Shown: positions 19,061-25,641 of the stretch, one piece after another
Layout of the letters: each line of letters begins with the position of its first letter
Position numbering within the stretch: position 1 is the first letter of the stretch
Source of the DNA: Actinomycetota bacterium
Lineage (GTDB): Bacteria > Actinomycetota > Actinomycetes > S36-B12
Length of the DNA stretch: 36,978 nucleotides
Assembly (NCBI GenBank): GCA_947449035.1
Contig: CANFQC010000025.1
Location: forward strand, 1 to 36,978
Direction: 5' to 3'
Position numbers and translations under genes: made by a program
Notes under the pieces: generated by a model
Seen by the model: only the letters and a program-made list of their open reading frames with translations
Database searches by the model: none
Told to the model about the DNA's origin: nothing

Positions 19061-20250
19061 TGAGCGAAGTCTTCCTCGTCGGCGGAGTTCGCACTCCGGT
19101 CGGAAAGTACGGCGGAGCACTTGCGGGCACCCGTGCCGATGATCTTGCTGCTCTCGTGGTCGGCGAGGTGGTTGCCCGCACCGGCATCCCGGCTGACTGC
19201 ATCGACGATGTGATTCTCGGTGCGGCAAACCAATCGGGCGATGACAACCGCAACGTAGCTCGCATGGCCGTACTTCTGGCAGGACTTCCCAACGAGATAC
19301 CGGGCTTCACAGTCAACCGCTTGTGTGCGTCAGGCCTGCAGGCCATTGCCTCCGCCTCTCAAGCCATCGGTTCAGGTCAGATGTCGATGATCGTGGCTGG
19401 CGGAGCCGAGTCGATGACTCGCGCACCCTGGGTGATGGCCAAGCCTGGATCGCCGTGGGCCAAGCCTGGTGAGGTCTCGGACACCGCACTCGGTTGGCGT
19501 TTCATCAACCCGCGGATGAAAGGCATTGATGGCGGCGACGCCACGTTGACTCTGGGCGAGTGCACCGAAAAGCTCGCAAAGCTTCACGGCATTACTCGCG
19601 AGGCCTCGGATGAGTACGCGCTTCGCTCTCAGTCACTCGCTGCCGCGGTCTGGGAGCAGGGTTACTTCGCTTCCGAGATCGTTGCGGTCGAGACCAAGGC
19701 CGGAACTTTTGATCGTGACGAGACTGTGCGTGCGAGCACCACAGCAGAGTCGCTGGCCAAGCTCAAGCCCGTCTTCACCTCCGACGGTGTCTCGACAGCG
19801 GGCAACTCCTCGCCGTTGTCCGACGGAGCATCCGCGATTCTTGTGGCGGGTGCCGATGCGGTCGCAGCTCACTCGCTAACCCCACGTGCCCGCATCATCG
19901 GATATTCCGTCGCGGGCGTCGAGCCGAGTCTGTTCGGCACTGGGCCGGTGCCTGCCATTCGCAAGGTGCTCGCCCAGGCAGGCCTGACCATTGACCAGAT
20001 TGACGCCATCGACATCAACGAAGCCTTCGCCGCACAGGTACTCGCCTGTGAAAAGGAACTCGGAATCGATCGCGAGCGCCTTAACCCGTCGGGTGGTGCG
20101 ATCGCCCTGGGTCACCCTCTCGGCTCCAGCGGCTCGCGCATCGTCGTGTCACTCCTCGGGCATCTCGAGCGCACGGGTGGTCGTTATGGCATCGCATCGC
20201 TGTGTATTGGCGTGGGCCAAGGAGCAGCGCTCCTGATCGAGCGCGTGTAG
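19060..20250 (+). CDS. pcaF: 3-oxoadipyl-CoA thiolase (PcaF/PaaJ-like)
   Basis: Cleaves 3-oxoadipyl-CoA with CoA to succinyl-CoA and acetyl-CoA. 396 residues. ATG 19060 has better spacing from GGAGG than ATG 19057. Catalytic residues are C89 (NRLCASG), H352 (ALGHPLGSSG) and C382 (CIGVGQG). The stretch ILGAANQSGDDNRNVARMA matches the PcaF/PaaJ branch rather than acetoacetyl-CoA thiolases, as does LGWRFINPRMK. It would complete the pathway encoded at 24-35.6 kb, which makes 3-oxoadipyl-CoA but has no thiolase of its own. A general acetyl-CoA acetyltransferase role is the alternative. Confidence 0.8.
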   Translation: MSEVFLVGGVRTPVGKYGGALAGTRADDLAALVVGEVVARTGIPADCIDDVILGAANQSGDDNRNVARMAVLLAGLPNEIPGFTVNRLCASGLQAIASASQAIGSGQMSMIVAGGAESMTRAPWVMAKPGSPWAKPGEVSDTALGWRFINPRMKGIDGGDATLTLGECTEKLAKLHGITREASDEYALRSQSLAAAVWEQGYFASEIVAVETKAGTFDRDETVRASTTAESLAKLKPVFTSDGVSTAGNSSPLSDGASAILVAGADAVAAHSLTPRARIIGYSVAGVEPSLFGTGPVPAIRKVLAQAGLTIDQIDAIDINEAFAAQVLACEKELGIDRERLNPSGGAIALGHPLGSSGSRIVVSLLGHLERTGGRYGIASLCIGVGQGAALLIERV

Positions 20251-20283
20251 CAGAGGGTGTGCAGCGCTCTTGATCGAGCGCGT
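20224..20283. repeat. Duplicated hairpin at the thiolase 3' end
   Basis: A 23-bp sequence (20224-20246) recurs at 20261-20283 with a single change. The first copy is the last codons of the thiolase; the second lies beyond its stop codon. Each copy holds GCGCTC and GAGCGC arms around six bases, so two identical stem-loops stand side by side between convergent genes. They could act as a bidirectional terminator, although no long T-run follows. Confidence 0.7.
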
Positions 20284-20289
20284 TAAAAC

Positions 20290-21660
20290 TCAAACGATTT
20301 GCGTAACAGCGTCGATCAGCTGACGGATCGTCGATACCTCGAAGAACTCCGTGCAGTGATTGGCGTACTCGTAGGCGCAGGAGTCGAGCGAGTCCCACTC
20401 GTGGCGTTGCTCAGGGTTCAGCCAGTAGAGCCGCCGGGCGCGATGGGAGAGTTCTGCGAGTTCGGGCGATGCGGAGTCGCGCCGGTGCGATCGAGTATCA
20501 CCCGCGATGATCACCGTGGTCTTCGCGGTTACGGCATCTCCCCACGTTTCCAGGAATGTGCTCAGCACGCGCTGGTAGTCACTGCGACCGTCCTTGACGA
20601 TCAGGCCGCGTCCGCCTAGCAGTTGACGGGGATCAAGCACTCCGGGTGAGTTCGAGAGAATCTCGGTGATCTCGACGATGCCGTCGATGAAGACGAATGA
20701 GCGCACGCGTCGGAACTCCTGATGTACGGCGTGCAGCAAAGTCAGGGTGAATGGCGCGAACTGTGCTGTCGAGCCCGATACGTCGCAGAGCACGATGAGG
20801 TCGGGCTTCGTCGGTCGCTTGCGGCGAAGCACTGGCTTTACCGGAACTCCGCCGGTGCCCATCGAAGCGCGAATGGTGCGGCGCATATCGAGACCTTGGG
20901 TGCCACGGCGCTTACGGTTGCCAAGGCGCGTGGCGAGGCGGCGTGCCAAAGGTCGCATTGCCTGGCGCATGGCAACAAGCTCATCGGGGCCGGCCTGCAG
21001 AAGTGGTCGATCCTCAGGATCCTCAAGGCTCTGCATGGAGAACTGACCCTCGACCTCTCGGAGCCGACCGGCCACGAGATCTTCCATGCGCAGTTTCATG
21101 TGCTCGAGAACTGCGGCAGCCTCGGCGGCATCGACTGCCTTGTCGTACGCGGATTCCGCTTCGCCCTGCTCGAGGTAGCGGCGATATAGGTCAGAGACGT
21201 TCATTTTGCGCAATGCCCGTTGGGTGTGATGCCCTGCTGACTGTTGGTTCTTATCGGTCCCGGCGTAGCGCTCGATGGCCTCGTCAAGAAGGACATCGAT
21301 CTGCGACACGTCGCCTTCTCGGAGCGCGCGCACGAGATCGTCCATCAGTTGCTCATCGCCTCGTTCCTGTCCGGAATTACCGGTCGCGGTTGCATCTGAG
21401 CGACGTTCACGTTGCACTCGCGGGAACACCGTTTCAAAACTGCGCTCGAAGAGGACCTCGTGCGAGGTGTCCTTGACGAGCGTGGCCTTCAACGCCGTGC
21501 GCACGTCGATGCGATTGCTGATATCGACGGTGGTGAAGGCATTGACCGCATCGAGGGTCTCGCTCGTCGAGACAGGAAGGCCACCAGCGCGCAGTCGGCG
21601 CACCAGATCCAAGATCGCGGCGGGCACGCCCTCGATCGGGGGAATTGTTGCGGTAGCCAC
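20290..21660 (-). CDS. VWA-domain protein, CoxE-like
   Basis: 456 residues, GTG 21660. The C-terminal half is a von Willebrand factor A domain with the metal-site motif DVSGS at 293-297 and a later GDTRSH that supplies further ligands. The N-terminal half is helical and charged, and includes LRAGGLPVSTSETLDAVNA, which is common in CoxE-type proteins. It is expected to partner the MoxR ATPase at 18188. The client complex is unknown; no CO dehydrogenase or similar molybdoenzyme genes are nearby. TAGGCT at -12 to -7 suggests a leaderless transcript. Confidence 0.85.
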   Translation of the reverse strand: MATATIPPIEGVPAAILDLVRRLRAGGLPVSTSETLDAVNAFTTVDISNRIDVRTALKATLVKDTSHEVLFERSFETVFPRVQRERRSDATATGNSGQERGDEQLMDDLVRALREGDVSQIDVLLDEAIERYAGTDKNQQSAGHHTQRALRKMNVSDLYRRYLEQGEAESAYDKAVDAAEAAAVLEHMKLRMEDLVAGRLREVEGQFSMQSLEDPEDRPLLQAGPDELVAMRQAMRPLARRLATRLGNRKRRGTQGLDMRRTIRASMGTGGVPVKPVLRRKRPTKPDLIVLCDVSGSTAQFAPFTLTLLHAVHQEFRRVRSFVFIDGIVEITEILSNSPGVLDPRQLLGGRGLIVKDGRSDYQRVLSTFLETWGDAVTAKTTVIIAGDTRSHRRDSASPELAELSHRARRLYWLNPEQRHEWDSLDSCAYEYANHCTEFFEVSTIRQLIDAVTQIV

Positions 21661-21666
21661 GTGAGG

Positions 21667-21672
21667 AGCCTA
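21667..21672 (-). promoter_or_regulatory. -10 hexamer TAGGCT, leaderless VWA-gene transcript
   Basis: Located at -12 to -7 from GTG 21660 on the minus strand. Confidence 0.5.
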
Positions 21673-21729
21673 GCCTTCGCTTGCTCGAGATGAATCGCCG
21701 TTTCGCATCATGACAATTCAAGGATTGCA

Positions 21730-22299
21730 ATGGAAAGCCGCCTGCTCGACCTCGCGCTCTTGATTCGCGATGACACCGAGGCATCACGCATGGCCTACCT
21801 GGCCACCCTTGCTTCACGCCTGGGGTTCACGGCCGTGCATGTGTGCGTGCCCACTGGCGAGAATCTCTCACCCGACCTCATCGAACGGCTCATTGCTGCG
21901 GCTGAGCCGGGGATGCTCGTTGTGGACGACGGTGCCCAGGTGTCAGGCATCGTGCGTTCCTATGACCTTGCGGAAATTGCCCGAGTGCGTGCGGAACTCG
22001 ATGCGAGCGAGGATTTCCGACCGCTGATCGTTGCCGTGCCTGTGTCTATCGGCCGCACCATAAATGAGGCAGTCGCGCGTGCAGATCGTGAACCACGTTT
22101 CGTAGGTGATGCTCACCCACGCGAGTGCGGAATCTTCGGTGACTTCGAGGATGCGCAGCTTCAGGTACTCGAACTCGCACGAGCGGGGTGCGAAGTGCTG
22201 CTCGTCGAAATCCCGGACGAGAACGACGTGGCCGATCTTCTGGCTCAGATTCGCGCGCTAGTGGTTGGCGCGACCCCAGCGATTTTCGATAAGGGTTAG
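21730..22299 (+). CDS. Uncharacterised soluble protein
   Basis: 189 residues from ATG 21730, with AAGGA about 7 nt upstream. No signal peptide or membrane segment is present. It alternates helices and hydrophobic strands (GFTAVHVCVP, GMLVVDDGA, PLIVAVPVSIGRT, CEVLLVEIPDENDVADLLAQI), so an alpha/beta fold is likely. I do not recognise a family with confidence; a distant likeness to segments of luciferase-like oxidoreductases was considered but cannot be supported. It diverges from the VWA gene and is followed directly by the promoter of the RNA candidate. Confidence 0.7.
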   Translation: MESRLLDLALLIRDDTEASRMAYLATLASRLGFTAVHVCVPTGENLSPDLIERLIAAAEPGMLVVDDGAQVSGIVRSYDLAEIARVRAELDASEDFRPLIVAVPVSIGRTINEAVARADREPRFVGDAHPRECGIFGDFEDAQLQVLELARAGCEVLLVEIPDENDVADLLAQIRALVVGATPAIFDKG

Positions 22300-22303
22300 A
22301 AGG

Positions 22304-22333
22304 TTGACGGGTTGAGAAAGGCCCCCGTAATCT
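22304..22333 (+). promoter_or_regulatory. Promoter of the RNA candidate
   Basis: TTGACG at 22304-22309 and TAATCT at 22328-22333 are 18 bp apart. The predicted start near 22340 coincides with the base of the first hairpin of the RNA. Confidence 0.6.
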
Positions 22334-22339
22334 GCAGGT

Positions 22340-22431
22340 ACTGAAGGGAAGCCTTCGGAGTAGTGAGCCCCGGAGGGCCAGCCCGAGGATCGTGAGATCG
22401 CCTAGGGTGGGAGCCGGGGCTCTTTCCTTTC
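22340..22431 (+). ncRNA. Candidate structured small RNA, about 90 nt
   Basis: No ORF occupies this stretch. The RNA would open with a hairpin (TACT-GAAGG, loop GAAG, CCTTC-GG-AGTA, with GG bulged; 22339-22362). A long closing stem follows: GAGCCCCGG (22365-22373) with CCGGGGCTC (22414-22422). It encloses an inner hairpin in which CCCGAGG pairs with CCTAGGG. TTTCCTTTC follows the closing stem like a terminator. With a promoter on one side and a terminator on the other, this is a self-contained transcription unit. It is not the SRP RNA, a tRNA, a T-box or a riboswitch class I recognise, and the next gene points towards it from the other strand. A plain large terminator for the upstream gene is the main alternative. 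Confidence 0.5.
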
Positions 22432-22432
22432 A

Positions 22433-22999
22433 CTATCGGTTTACATGCCACGTTAGCCCGTGACAGTGGCAAGCCTGCCGAACGGTTTCTGCACCCTTCT
22501 CTCCTTGAGGTCGGAGGAGAATTTCATACATCGCACCGGCGAGGGCATCCGCGATCCAGGTCAGGGGTTCGTTCTTCCCCTGCCAAGTCAACGCAGGCAT
22601 CAGGTCTCTGGCGTGTGCGAACACCTGTTGTGCCACACGTCGATCTCGCACGTCAAGGTGCCTTCCGCGACTCTCGATGTGCAATGTTGAGACTTGGCTC
22701 AGCGCAGCAGTCTCAAGGGCATCATGCATCAAGATGTCACGGGTTGAATCCTGGCGTGCTCGCCCGCATGCAGCGGCAAATGCATAGGAAGCAATGGGCA
22801 GGTTCCACGCAACGGCACCCATTCGACCGCGAACGAGCGGTCCTTCCTGAGACCAGTGGAAAGCTCGACCCCGCCCTTCAGTGACGGTGCGAAGCCGATC
22901 TCTCACCACGTTCTCTGGCGCGTCTACCAAGACAAGAGCGAGGATGTATACGCATCCGGTCCCTGTATCGACAATCGACTCGTCAATCATGCCGATCAC
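22433..22999 (-). CDS. DUF3800-like protein
   Basis: 188 residues from GTG 22999, with GGAG upstream. It begins MIGMIDES, and the early acidic IDES motif followed by a hydrophobic strand (YILALVLVD), then FHWSQEG, is characteristic of DUF3800, an RNase H-like fold found in many accessory genes. The second half has HIESRGRHLDVRDRR and EPLTWIADALAGAMYE, also typical. The function is unknown; nuclease activity has been suggested for the fold. It converges on the RNA candidate, its stop lying at the end of the T-rich tract. Confidence 0.65.
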   Translation of the reverse strand: MIGMIDESIVDTGTGCVYILALVLVDAPENVVRDRLRTVTEGRGRAFHWSQEGPLVRGRMGAVAWNLPIASYAFAAACGRARQDSTRDILMHDALETAALSQVSTLHIESRGRHLDVRDRRVAQQVFAHARDLMPALTWQGKNEPLTWIADALAGAMYEILLRPQGEKGAETVRQACHCHGLTWHVNR

Positions 23000-23092
23000 G
23001 ATGTCTCCGCTCCCAACCCGAACACCAGGGTTGGAGTGAAGTTACGACTGTGTCTGACGACGTGCCAGACTCAATTTCTCAGCTGTGGACAG

Positions 23093-23872
23093 TTAGGCGT
23101 GTCGCCGACCGGCAAGATCCTCATTGATCTGCACGGCGCACTCGCGCAACTGGGTCAGGTAGCTGCCGCGCAGAGTGTCGAGATCTACCCGAGTTGCCTG
23201 GCCTGACACGTTGATCGTGGCGACGACTCGGTTGTCAGCATCGTGGACGGGCACAGCGATCGATCGAACACCTGCCTCGAGTTCCTGGTCGAGCAGGCAG
23301 TAGCCCTGCTCTCGTACGCGCAGGATCTCTGCTCGAAGTTCCTTGGGGTCCGTGATTGTGCGATCCGTGCGGGCCTGCATGGCAACTCTGCCGAGATAGG
23401 TATCGAGTTCGGCCTCGCTGAGTGCGGCAAGTAGGACTCGGCCCATGGAAGTGCAGTAAGCAGGAAGGCGAGCACCCACGGACAATCCGATGGTCATGAT
23501 GCGATTTGTCGAAGCGCGCGCGACGTAGACGATGTCATCACCGTCGAGAACGCTGGCAGAGCATGACTCATGCATGCGCTCAGCAAGTTCTTCCAGATGG
23601 TCCTGCGCGATCTCGGTAAGCGAGAACGATGAGAGATACGCGTAACCGAGCTGAAGCACGCTAGGGCGCAGGGAGAAAAGACGTCCGTCGGACGAGACAT
23701 ACCCGAGGGATTCGAGGGTGATGAGGAATCGCCGTGCGGCGGCACGGGTCATGCCGGTCTCGCGGGCGACGTCAGAGAGGGTCAGGCGCGGTCGATCGTG
23801 GGAGAACGCGCGAATGACGGCTAGCCCCCGCTCCAGGGACTGGACGAATTCGGCCGGTCGGGTCTCAGACAC
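23093..23872 (-). CDS. IclR-family regulator, PcaR/PobR-like
   Basis: 259 residues, GTG 23872. An N-terminal winged helix (EFVQSLERGLAVIRAF, LTLSDVARETGMTRAAARRFLITLESLGYV) is joined to an effector-binding domain with RLPAYCTSMGRVLLAA and GYCLLDQELEAGVRSIAVPV. These blocks match the PcaR/PobR branch, which senses aromatic acids or 3-oxoadipate. It diverges from the hydroquinone dioxygenase genes and palindromes with GAACA/TGTTC halves fill the 165 bp between them, so it very likely controls that operon and itself. TACTCT at -12 to -7 indicates a leaderless transcript. Confidence 0.88.
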   Translation of the reverse strand: MSETRPAEFVQSLERGLAVIRAFSHDRPRLTLSDVARETGMTRAAARRFLITLESLGYVSSDGRLFSLRPSVLQLGYAYLSSFSLTEIAQDHLEELAERMHESCSASVLDGDDIVYVARASTNRIMTIGLSVGARLPAYCTSMGRVLLAALSEAELDTYLGRVAMQARTDRTITDPKELRAEILRVREQGYCLLDQELEAGVRSIAVPVHDADNRVVATINVSGQATRVDLDTLRGSYLTQLRECAVQINEDLAGRRHA

Positions 23873-23878
23873 GGTGTC

Positions 23879-23884
23879 AGAGTA
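23879..23884 (-). promoter_or_regulatory. -10 hexamer TACTCT, leaderless IclR-regulator transcript
   Basis: At -12 to -7 from GTG 23872. TTGTGC (minus strand, 23908-23903), 18 bp further up, is a usable -35 and overlaps the palindrome at 23892-23906. Confidence 0.55.
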
Positions 23885-23891
23885 GGAGAGA

Positions 23892-23906
23892 GTTCGTTAT
23901 CCGCAC
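23892..23906. promoter_or_regulatory. PcaR-like operator
   Basis: GTTCGTTATCCGCAC. As I recall it, the Pseudomonas PcaR box is GTTCGATAATCGCAC, which matches at 12 of 15 positions, with both outer halves identical. It overlaps the -35 of the divergent IclR-family gene, so autoregulation is likely. Confidence 0.55.
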
Positions 23907-23944
23907 AAGTAGTCGTCATGCGAACAACAATTCGATAACAACGG

Positions 23945-23992
23945 TTGACGACCGCCTCATGAAAGGCCACGATCTGTTCATCCAGCGAACAG
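23945..23992 (+). promoter_or_regulatory. Probable promoter and operator of the hydroquinone operon
   Basis: TTGACG at 23945-23950 is a good -35; the -10 seventeen bases on (CACGAT) is weak, as expected for an activated promoter. CTGTTC (23974-23979) and GAACAG (23987-23992) are perfect arms seven bases apart. GCGAACA recurs at three places in this intergenic region (near 23920, 23985 and 24004), which suggests several regulator half-sites. Confidence 0.5.
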
Positions 23993-24037
23993 GTGTACGC
24001 ATGGCGAACATTTGATTGACAGCCAGGAGGCGATGAC

Positions 24038-24574
24038 GTGAGTTCAGGTAAGGCAGCCGTGGGCGGTGGAACCGAGCGCTCGGAGTACACCACCGTCTTC
24101 GCATCGCTCGACAACTATGACAAGGGTGGCGTTGAGATCATCAATGATGACGCCCGTCACTACGCATTCTCCAATCTTTTCGAGGTGGCTGCTAAGAGCA
24201 AGCCATGGGAAAAGGTTGCCGTAGCGAAGAACCTCGAGTACGTGCTCGAAGCCGTGCGCGCCGAGGGTGTCTCTGAGTGGCGCACCGCAGCGCACGATGA
24301 ATTCGCTGTGTGCATGGACGGCGAGGTGACCGTTGACCTCGTAAAGCTCGATGCATCACCGCTTGCTGCCGACGCCCAAGGGTCGATCGCGGTTGAAGGT
24401 GAGCCCGCTGGCAAGAAGATGGGCCGCATTCATCTCAAGCGTGGCCACCAGGCACTGCTCCCGGCCGGTTCGGCCTACCGCTTCACTTCCGCCGCCCCCG
24501 GCGTTCTCATGATGCAGACCATCGCAGGCCCGGATACCCAGTACCGCTGGGCCGAGATCTGCCAGACCGCGTAA
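24038..24574 (+). CDS. Hydroquinone 1,2-dioxygenase, small subunit (HapC/PnpC-like)
   Basis: 178 residues from GTG 24038, 7 nt after AGGAGG; the nearby ATG 24033 is out of frame and runs at once into a stop. Two-subunit hydroquinone dioxygenases (HapCD, PnpCD, HqdAB) pair a subunit of about 18 kDa with one of about 38 kDa to open the ring of 1,4-benzenediols, giving 4-hydroxymuconic semialdehyde. This protein has the cupin-like small-subunit pattern: HDEFAVCMDGEVTVDLVKL, then GRIHLKRGHQALLPAGSAYRF. It carries no iron site of its own in the known enzymes. Identification rests on size, fold and the large subunit encoded 13 bp downstream. Confidence 0.8.
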   Translation: MSSGKAAVGGGTERSEYTTVFASLDNYDKGGVEIINDDARHYAFSNLFEVAAKSKPWEKVAVAKNLEYVLEAVRAEGVSEWRTAAHDEFAVCMDGEVTVDLVKLDASPLAADAQGSIAVEGEPAGKKMGRIHLKRGHQALLPAGSAYRFTSAAPGVLMMQTIAGPDTQYRWAEICQTA

Positions 24575-24587
24575 CCGGAGACCTGAC

Positions 24588-25568
24588 ATGACTGTTGCTG
24601 ACGTCGTTCGTTCGACTGCACCGAACTCTGAGGGCTACTTCGAGTTCACCCTCGGCGAGTTCCATTTCCGCCGTGACGAGTACTTCGTCTACATCAGCTG
24701 GCCGACCGGCAGCCACATGATGAGCGTCGATGCCTTCCTTCGCGCAATGCAGCGCGACGTGGCATGGGACTTCTTCTACGGCACCGTGAACTTCGATGGA
24801 GTCTTCGGCACGGTAAATCATTACGGCACGGTCGACATCTTCGCTGGCCGATTTAATGACTCGTACCGCAAAGCCGAACTTGATTACAGCGAGAATCACG
24901 AGACCCCGGCTATTCGCGAGACCTTCAAGTCGATCCTCGCTGACTGGACCAACGCAGCCTTTGATCCCTTCGCCTCACCGCATGAGACGGGTGCTGCCTT
25001 CGGCATCAAGAACGGTGACAACGACTCTGCCGTCACTCGTCGTCGTATCGCCGCAAGCCGCATGGTCGCGGTGCCCGGTGACGAGGAGATCCGCACCGAT
25101 GAGTCCGGCTTCCCGGTGAACCGAATGTTCCTCGATGTCGACCAGAGTGAGCCGGTCGTCGAGTTCGAGCCAGGCTTTGAGGGTGAGGTTGCCGCGTTCA
25201 ATCTCTTCGCCTACCTCTCGCGCTCCGATGTCACCTGGAACCCGTCGGTGGTCTCGCAGTGCAAGGACTCTTTGTTCTGCCCGACGACCGAGGAGTACAT
25301 CCTCCCGATCATCCATGGCAATGATCGTGTCGAGTGGTTCGTGCAGCTTTCCGACGAGATCACCTGGGCTGTCGAGGATCGCGACACGGGCGCCATGCGT
25401 TCGCGCGTGACCATGAAGGCCGGCGATGTCGCGGCAATGCCCGCCGACATCCGTCATCAGGGTTACTCACCCAAGCGATCGATGCTCCTGGTGTGGGAGA
25501 ACAACTCGAGCGCCATTCCTGATCTCATCGCCAGCGGCAAACTGCCGACCTACCCGATCGAGTTCTAG
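24588..25568 (+). CDS. Hydroquinone 1,2-dioxygenase, large catalytic subunit (HapD/PnpD-like)
   Basis: 326 residues. The iron ligands reported for PnpD are His256, Asn258, Glu262 and His303. Here H243, N245, E249 (IIHGNDRVEWF) and H290 (DIRHQGYSP) have exactly the same spacing, all shifted by 13. Other family stretches are EYFVYISWPTGSHMMSVDAFLRA, NFDGVFGTVNHYGTVD and SMLLVWENN. The enzyme would cleave hydroquinone with O2 to 4-hydroxymuconic semialdehyde in the cytoplasm. Neighbouring genes encode each following step. Substituted hydroquinones are also possible substrates. Confidence 0.87.
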   Translation: MTVADVVRSTAPNSEGYFEFTLGEFHFRRDEYFVYISWPTGSHMMSVDAFLRAMQRDVAWDFFYGTVNFDGVFGTVNHYGTVDIFAGRFNDSYRKAELDYSENHETPAIRETFKSILADWTNAAFDPFASPHETGAAFGIKNGDNDSAVTRRRIAASRMVAVPGDEEIRTDESGFPVNRMFLDVDQSEPVVEFEPGFEGEVAAFNLFAYLSRSDVTWNPSVVSQCKDSLFCPTTEEYILPIIHGNDRVEWFVQLSDEITWAVEDRDTGAMRSRVTMKAGDVAAMPADIRHQGYSPKRSMLLVWENNSSAIPDLIASGKLPTYPIEF

Positions 25569-25579
25569 TAGTTCCGTTG

Positions 25580-25604
25580 GTGGCCATGCATCGCATGGCC
25601 ACCC
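25580..25604 (+). repeat. Strong stem-loop between the dioxygenase and dehydrogenase genes
   Basis: GGTGGCCATGC and GCATGGCCACC are perfect 11-bp arms around a three-base loop (ATC). It begins 12 bp after the dioxygenase stop and no T-run follows. An mRNA-stabilising or processing hairpin that raises dioxygenase levels over the later genes is the most likely role. Confidence 0.8.
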
Positions 25605-25641
25605 ACGTGTAGTCCGCGTTCGTCTCGAGATCGGAACCCAC

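Noticed and set aside
19060-20250. Annotating the thiolase as acetoacetyl-CoA thiolase only
   Set aside because: The ANQSGDDNRNVARMA and LGWRFINP stretches fit the PcaF/PaaJ branch, and a pathway needing it lies close by.
22304-22431. RNA candidate as SRP RNA, T-box, c-di-AMP or c-di-GMP riboswitch, or 6C RNA
   Set aside because: The conserved loops of these classes are not present, and no gene follows on the same strand that a riboswitch could control.
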